DNA of 64,000 nucleotides from Notospermus geniculatus. Lineage: Eukaryota; Nemertea; Pilidiophora; Heteronemertea; Lineidae. Position numbers and translations under genes: made by a program. Positions within the stretch are counted from its first letter, which is position 1, and the number at the start of each line of letters is the position of its first letter. The notes beneath the pieces are model-generated. The model was not told the origin of the DNA, ran no database searches, and was given only the letters and a program-made list of their open reading frames with translations. Where the stretch lies: contig NMRB01000093.1 in the NCBI GenBank assembly GCA_002633025.1, positions 267,014 through 331,013 of the forward strand, written 5' to 3'. This document shows, one piece after another, positions 57,249 to 64,000 of this stretch.

Positions 57249-58027
57249 GGCCATGTCGATTTAGCGGAACCTGCGGAAACTACGGAAACTAACGGAAACT
57301 GGTCTGGAGGCGTGCATCTTAAACTATGGGGGCGCCAAAGAGAAAAATATTTGTCTATTGAGAATATAAAATGTCAGTTAAGTTGAAAACTAACGATAAC
57401 TGGTCATCAGGCGTGCATCTTAAACCATATGGCACGCCAGTGCGAAAAATATTGATCTCTTCAGAATAAAATATGAAAAAATATACATGTATAAGCTTAT
57501 AAAATGCTTGAATGGCATTTTAAGGTTTCGAATCACAAATCCATCTTTTGAATACTCTTCCTAGATTTATTTAACACGACGTTTCCACCAGTGTTCCCTG
57601 GTCGTTGTCAAGTGTACAACTGATTCTCAGTGATGTTTCCTGCACGTCTACATAGCAGTGTTTTCAAAGAAACACAGTGTTTTTACAGAAATAAGTGAAT
57701 AGTGATACTATTGTACAGTAAAATAATACTGTGTGCAGTTATAGGCCTATGGCCCTTGCACGAGGCCATGATCAACCGAAGCAATAAAGCTGAACTGCCT
57801 GCCACGCTATGGGCAGTCGACAAGAAGCCCTTGAATGATCCTCCCAATCCCTTTCCAACTATAGACTGCAAGTCTGTCACACTGCATGTTTATCTATCCC
57901 CACCTCCTTCCCTTATTCAAACAGCAGCATGACTAATTTTATGCATAAAAGCTGGTACATTTATGATATTAGGCAAGGTTCCGTAGTTTCCGTTAGTTTC
58001 CGTAGGTTCCGTTAAATCGACATGGCC
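57249..58027. mobile_element. 779-bp element with 9-bp target duplication, only in C2
   Basis: Ends GGCCATGTCGATTTA / TAAATCGACATGGCC are perfectly inverted, followed on both sides by reiterated CGGAAACTA words. GGCTGCTGG flanks both ends (57240-57248 and 58028-58036), and block C1 has a single GGCTGCTGG at 49119-49127 (empty site). A 9-bp duplication is typical of Mutator-like (MULE) elements. Only short internal frames, so non-autonomous. Confidence 0.85.
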
Positions 58028-61000
58028 GGCTGCTGGTGGCTCGTCTTCGGTTCCGTACTGTAAACTTAGGCATTATTGCAGCCAGAAGGATTTGTGAATA
58101 ACTGTTAAATGCCAGTTATTCAGTCTTTGCTTGGATTTCCAGGTGTGTAGAACCTCAAAGTCAATCTGCTGAGTGAAAATTCATGCTATTTCCCTGTACC
58201 ATCAGAACTACAAAGCCTGAAGAATGAATCAGTTTCCAGACCATCTTTCTTGGAATAGGCCTATTTCTGTTGCAGGTTTTGCTGTTCCATTTTATGTCTA
58301 AATAAATTCAGTTACACACAAGGTATTGATTGATAAACTGGTTTCTGACTTCAATGCTGTCTCTTTCTGTAATCATTGCACTCTCTTATTGAATGCTCCT
58401 ATTCCAAGCCCATCTCCCTGTTCAATCCCATAGAGAAGTCTCACCAATGTCGCTCGTTGCCGCGGGTGAATGTCTCCATGGCTTTGCTACCTTGACAACC
58501 AGTCAAATGAGAGACAAACAGCTCTATCAATGTGATGTGTCTCAAAGATTGAGATTGGTATGGTGACTCGTGGAATGAACACAACTGATCAGTTTGGTGA
58601 AATGGCCGAGAATTCTACTGCCTGATGATTGTTCGGTGATCAAGGATCTTGAAGATAAAATACTAGGACCTAAACTGACGTTTGCTTAGTGGTCGTCCAT
58701 CATTTTCACGAGCGTACGAACTACGCTTGGGGGGAGGGGGTTAGGGCCCTGCGTATGCTTTTTCAGATTATAAAAAATGATGATCGTCATCACTGAATAC
58801 ACATTGAGCGCAGTTTGAATTTCGTGCGCATCCCACTGTGGCTAGCTCTTCTCGCGTTCTCAATGCATAACAATGGCTGACCAAAATTTGATTGTGACCG
58901 TACTTTATGACAAAAAGAGGGCTGAATTTTGATAAAAACCAGTTGAATGAATGTATAGAATTGTTCTCCTCTATCCCAGAGGGTTGTAGGGATACCTTCA
59001 GCTAGAATGATGTTCGCACCATAACTGAAAGTACCCTGCATCCCTCTGGACAATCATCATTTTAGTCCAAAAATGGTTTGTAGACTTTTGGAGGGGGAGG
59101 GGGGTGCTGAAAAGANCCAGGCATGGTGGATGATGTGAAATGGAGTAGGCTATATCTAATCTTCAAGCAGAATTAATTTTCTTGCTGTTTCACCCTGGTG
59201 TGAATGTTATCCCATAAATACCACCTGTGAAGCAACATCATATAGTAGATTCCTGAGACGGACTGAACTTACAGCTCAGAAAGCTGAAGCCATGATTTTA
59301 AAAACATGACCAGGAGAAGATGAGGAAGGCAAGGTGAGACTAATGGTCATTACCTGAAGGAAAGTTCAAAGCATCAAGCTATAATAAGACCGTGATCTTA
59401 TAGATCGTGGGAAAGAGGTCCTTCTTGAGTCTTTGTAAGTGGTATAGAAGGAATGAGTTGAATGAGAAATTTGTAGAGTCTGAAGGTTGTTAACTATACT
59501 ATGATATAGGCTAATTATTCAACGTTTCTGATGACAATTGCACCAACACGTTTCAAGTATGCTGTTCCAACAAGTACCAAAAATGCTTCTAGGATCACAT
59601 ATTGCATCACAGAAGCACATAAAACATCAACAAATCATTGCTGTTCAGTCACAACCAACATTACTGTAATACTTGACTTAAGGAATATTTTTCGTTTATG
59701 ATGTATCTTAAGTACACTTGATATTGATTGGAATACAAGAGTGCCATATTTGCACATATTGTGGAAAGTAAGTGGTAAATCTAGAAAGTAATTACACAAT
59801 GCAATCTTGATTGTTGACTTAAACCTTAACAGAAGCAGCTTATTATATGGATGTGATGGAAGGAGGAAAACAGCTAGGTCACCCATCAATCTACTGTTGC
59901 TGGTATCGGCTGCATGTTTCTCTATCATGGGAGGCCTCCGCAGAACTTGCGCTTTTAGGAGCATATGTCCCGCTGTTCATATGTGTGGGGTTTCAGAGAA
60001 AATTCTCATCAGCAGTAATGTCTAATAACATGAAAACCACATGTGAGCATCATTCATTTCAACCCTGGTATATTGGAGGCTAGAACATTACCTTGCCAAT
60101 GTGATTTTCTTGCTTACTCAAACTTACTTTGCTTTGGTGTAAGTCTTGTTAGAGTGTGGTAATTTGTTAAAGGTTTCCAGCATTCCTTATATATTGCCTA
60201 ACCTATGTTTATCCGCTGTGTTCTTCGTTTAACTTGTACAGAATGATGACCGTATAGTTGTTGGTATGCTTACACCAACGACTGAGCCGAACAAACCTTT
60301 GCTTCAGCTGGAATCTATCGCAGGTGGTCTGCTGAATCCTTGCTATTCTTTCACCAGAATGCATGTAGAAGAATTACCAGTGTTGTTATTCTTAGCTTCT
60401 TTTCACTCTTCAAGGATGCCCTTCATTTACAAAAAGTTCAACTTCATACCTTTACCAAATGGTAAGAAAGCTGACCTTGCTAGCCTTCATTACAACAGAA
60501 ACTTTTAAGTGTACAACATTTCTTTGCTTGAATAATGGAAATTGCTTTCCAGTTTTATCTTATGCAATGTTGAGTCTGGTATCACCACAATAGAGTTACT
60601 AGATGATGACTAAACAATGTTGCAATCCTCTTCCATTGAGACAAGTATATTCAGCATCTGTGGTTTAAAGGACACAGCTAGTATTGCCACTTTTTCTCGA
60701 CAGCCAGCACCACCGCGCCTCTCTCCAACCCCAGGGACTAACTATGTTGTCGGCGAATGGCCCAATTTACCACGTACATTTTGTAATGAATTTTTGTTGT
60801 TAGTAGATGGCTTCCTCTACGTCGGCAGTCAAAATACCTCTTGGAGATCGCAGGCCGTGCTCCTTTAAGTGATTTTGGTCTTCTGTGAAGAAGACGAAGT
60901 GACTTGACAAATCACACAACACAACTCAGTTTGATCTGAGACAGGAGAAACTCTAGTAATCTTATCATAAGATTGACCAAGCATCCAATTGTAAGATCAA

Positions 61001-61667
61001 GGCACGCCAGTTCCCTCGGTATGCTGAATTGATCATATGGCTGTCTTGGTTGAAGAATGGTATCTATACCCTTGCTAACTCAGATTTTACCTTGAGTTTG
61101 GTTGTAACACTGGCAACGTTTTCATCAGTAAAATGTTCTGATAGTTCCCACTGATGACTTCCATATACCAACCTTCACCTCATGAACCACTTGTTATCTT
61201 CAAGTTAACAAGGTATATTCCTGGGAAGAGATTTTGATATGCTGGCTGTGTAAAGCATGTTTGTGGTCAGTTTGCATTTTGCAGATACATCCACCAAGAG
61301 AGTGCCTTGCTCTGAGCAAAGAAGTTCAGTAGAATAACAAATTCGGGGGATGAATTGTGATACTCCTCAGTAATAAAGGAAATGTCCTTAGTAAACATAT
61401 GTGACTCGCTCTAGCAAAACCAGTTGCATGTCGCTCTTAACTTGGCAGGTTGAGACCAAATGTTTGTCAGTTTCAATATTGCCTGCCTAATATGAAATCT
61501 GAAACAATCTGTTTCTTCCATTCTGCTGGTGTCATCTCGGTTCGTTGACGCACCTTCTGAGCGACGTGCGACTCTTTTCGCCAGGGCGGGTCACATATGT
61601 GCTTTGACAACGTGTTTCCAAACAAATTAAATCTTGTTCATTGCAACTATCCAAAAATAGAGCGCAT

Positions 61668-61711
61668 AAGTCGTCCTCCAGAAATTTGCTAAAATTTCTG
61701 GAGGACGACTT
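61668..61711. repeat. Short hairpin AAGTCGTCCTCCAGAAATTT
   Basis: 44-bp palindrome flanked on both sides by a TTGTTCATT(T)GCAACT direct repeat (61634 and 61711). Could be a small foldback insertion that duplicated its target. Confidence 0.55.
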
Positions 61712-62934
61712 TGTTCATTTGCAACTGACGGTAAAGAAGATTTAGATATGCATCAAATATGCATCAAAAATACGTGTACAGTGTTATGGAACTTCTCATA
61801 ATGGTCATGGTCATCATGTCTACACCTACTTTTCTGGATTGCCATCAACAGGACACAATGATTGCTCAAGCATACTGGGTCAGTGTGAGATCATGATGAC
61901 ATTGTCAACATCCTAGAAGCAGCACAGGATGGGGCCAGAATTCAGGAATCCAATGTTCAATGGGTTAAGGCACTTTCCATATGAAAATACTCCATAGAAA
62001 AGAAAACTCACTATGGCCTCGAGGGTGAATCTGTGTACAGTCTTCTACAGGTAACTCTGGGTTACAATATTATCATCCATACCTTAAAGCCTTGTAGTGT
62101 ACCCTGGCAGAAGTAAGTTAATAACATTTCCAAAAGAGTTATGAGCTTCCAATCAATGTTCATTAAAAGCTAATCAAGAAACCAAAGTGATTTCATTAGC
62201 AATTTTACTCCGAAGTTTGAGATGGTAGGTGTCAAGAAGCAGTTTGATTGGAGGTGCTATTTTGATACAAGGCAGAAACGGCAAGCAACCGAATGCTTAT
62301 ATCGCCTGACTCCTACTGTGTATTGTTGTCTTTCTCCATTATGTCATATATTGGTTATAAGGATAGCAAATAAACAAGATTAGTAGTAGTATACACTGTA
62401 TCACTGATTGGTTCCATATTAGTTCAGCGCAGTCTCATCGCAATCACAGTCAGAAGCTATCAACTTTACCTCAAGCACAGCCTGGAAGCATTTGAGAATA
62501 TAAAGCTAGATGATTATGCTCTGAAAGTTCTATTCTTAACTCAGACCAGCGTGATATTATTTTGCTGCCTGTGGTGAATTGTTATCAATTTCCAACAGTT
62601 AAGGCGTAATAAACGAAGTAAAGAGTTTGCACCAAGTCTTGGCTTTCAGTTCATAATCCATTACTACAGCGGTGGTTCTTTTTTATGGTGTTCAGGTGAA
62701 CATGCATTGATTTCATGGTAAAGAAGAATAAAACCAAGAATAAAACTACTCTTCCCTGATAAATTGGCCGTGACCTTAAACCTTCTTATTTTCAGAAAGA
62801 AGCCACAACTCAAAAGTTGATATTTCCAAGTTTCCTCTAATGCTCCTTTTCCATCATTCTCGTCAGTCATAATAAAGAATAGACAACATCTGATGTTTTC
62901 ACCACTAATGTCATTTTCTTCTTTGTCGTTACAG

Positions 62935-62996
62935 GTTGTATTGGTGTTTTTCCTGAGCATAGCATCCTTAATAATCTACTTCATTGATGCCTCAAA
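62935..62996 (+). CDS. KCNMA1: BK channel (Slo1) exon encoding transmembrane segment S1
   Basis: Large-conductance Ca2+- and voltage-activated K+ channel of the plasma membrane. A 62-nt exon between a good acceptor (TTTGTCGTTACAG) and donor (GTAAGT) encodes VVLVFFLSIASLIIYFIDAS, then a split codon AA-. This is nearly identical to S1 of fly slowpoke and close to vertebrate KCNMA1, where an Asn follows at the same point. No other exon of the gene was found: the next (S1-S2 linker, S2) must lie beyond the window, and the N-terminal S0 exon lies somewhere upstream or in a gap. Only one exon is visible, so the subfamily call rests on this one segment. Confidence 0.85.
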
Positions 62997-63923
62997 GTAA
63001 GTACAAAACAACACATCAAAAGTCGAATGAGCTTTTTGATGGTGTGTGTGACCTTGATTTTGGAATGATCCATAGTATATACAGCATCAAAAGGCTCTTT
63101 ACTGGTCTGAGATGAAAGTTAGTCTGATTTTGTTCTCTTTCTTTCATAGGGTAACAGCTTGTTTGTAAGTTACTTCGATCTGAAATTGCAAAACGTCATT
63201 GGAATCTGAGATGCTACTAACTTTGTTAGCGTATATAGACTGTTGGCAAGTTTAAACTTGTCAAAAATTTTGTTGTTTTTGTTGAAAAAGGAAGATAGAC
63301 CATTGAAAAGAACATCAGATTTGAAAACTTTGTGACAAGTGGTGATTGTATTGTTGCTTGGGCATTACTTATCTGACTGATGAAGATGTTGGCAACAAGT
63401 CAATGTGCTTTCATGACGTATTCTTTTACGATATTCATGTGGCTGACAGTACGGTGAAACACTCAAAAACAACTATTAAGGAAGATCTGGTGGAAATTTG
63501 TATTCATTGGCGTTGCCACAGATGATCACAGATTTGGTAATCCCAGAAATTGGAGCGTGATTTGCCTGTCAGGCTGGAATGGGTAATCAATTATGCATTT
63601 GTCTCGGATGAGGCACCACCATCCACATGATGTGATCGCTAAGATTGGATGGGATTTTAAAGCTAATTGAGTTTAATACCATCTTGGCCAGATTATTTTT
63701 TGTTGCAGTTGTTTTGTGTTTATCAGCAATCTTGTGAATGGTAGTGAAGTGTTCCAGAGGTCATTGACATTGTTCGAATGTTGGTCGATTCAGAATCTTT
63801 TTGGCAAAACTTTAAAAGAATGGTTCATTTTCATTGGTTCTTGAATACCCTGGATGCGCAGATGTTAATGTCATTCTTGTTTGTCCGCTCCTTACTGTCC
63901 TCATGCAGGCCTTTCCTTTTGAG
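62997..63923. other. Intron of the BK channel gene, nothing recognised
   Basis: Starts with the GTAAGT donor. AT-rich, no further exon seen. Confidence 0.55.
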
Positions 63924-64000
63924 GCGCGCTAAAATGTGCATGTGCCTCGCAAACAAAAGAATTTCTATTGTTTGCGAGGCACATGCACATTTTGGCGCGC
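63924..64000. repeat. Foldback element at window end
   Basis: GCGCGCTAAAATGTGCATG mirrored by CATGCACATTTTGGCGCGC, with central ACAAAAGAA / CTATTGTT pairing. The palindrome reaches the last base, so the window may cut it. Same design as 2134-2245 and 22045-22140. Confidence 0.75.

Larger units (their letters stand above)
55745..61360. other. Duplicated block C2 (matches 47640-53600)
   Basis: Second copy of the 6-kb block. It diverges from C1 at about 61360, where C1 (53600) carries the microsatellite, N run and foldback and C2 carries a different 530-bp stretch. The two rejoin at CATTGTCAACATCC (54723 / 61902) and remain parallel on both sides. Confidence 0.85.

Overview
The window is eukaryotic: spliced genes with short GT-AG introns, an AT-rich background and a dense load of foldback DNA elements. 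Splice phases close exactly in the three genes that can be reconstructed end to end. Frequent TAGGCCTA and TACATGTA words, intron-exon structures close to the vertebrate ones, and blocks that occur twice at near identity suggest a highly polymorphic marine invertebrate, most likely a deuterostome (echinoderm, hemichordate or amphioxus). The species cannot be fixed from the sequence. Eight single 'n' bases (2803, 11701, 15767, 28831, 35981, 44943, 47247, 59116) and a 361-base N run (54081-54441) mark contig joins. Several duplicated blocks end at these joins, so many 'duplications' may be the two haplotypes placed in tandem by the assembler.

Layout. Bases 1-139 may hold an exon of an unknown minus-strand gene. 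A complete phosphomannomutase gene (PMM2-like, plus strand, 8 exons, 249 aa) spans 613-4088, with exons 5 and 6 present twice. Next come about 7 kb of mostly non-coding DNA with transposon remnants, then a complete MKK4/MAP2K4-like kinase gene on the minus strand (12 exons, 384 aa, 11048-15132). From 16 to 35 kb lies an SLC15A4-like proton-coupled peptide/histidine transporter gene on the minus strand. Ten exons give a 574-aa reading frame (19569-27734). Its last two exons are duplicated (16686-17317), exon 6 has a truncated second copy, and a damaged tandem copy of exons 1-5 lies at 30077-34082. From 36 to 62.8 kb there is little recognisable coding sequence. It holds one unexplained 598-bp open exon-like segment (38506-39103, minus), a large palindrome (44.1-44.9 kb), a tRNA-derived SINE and a 6-kb block present twice (47.6-53.6 and 55.7-61.4 kb). 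At 62935-62996 is one exon of a BK-type (Slo1/KCNMA1) potassium channel on the plus strand, so the preceding tens of kilobases may be its 5' region or a long intron.

The genes have unrelated roles: mannose-phosphate metabolism for glycosylation, stress MAPK signalling, endolysosomal transport and membrane excitability. I see no operon-like or pathway cluster. The most informative feature is that duplicated blocks differ by whole non-autonomous transposons. Empty and filled sites lie side by side, and some target-site duplications can be read directly (3 bp TGA, 9 bp GGCTGCTGG, 2 bp TA/TG).
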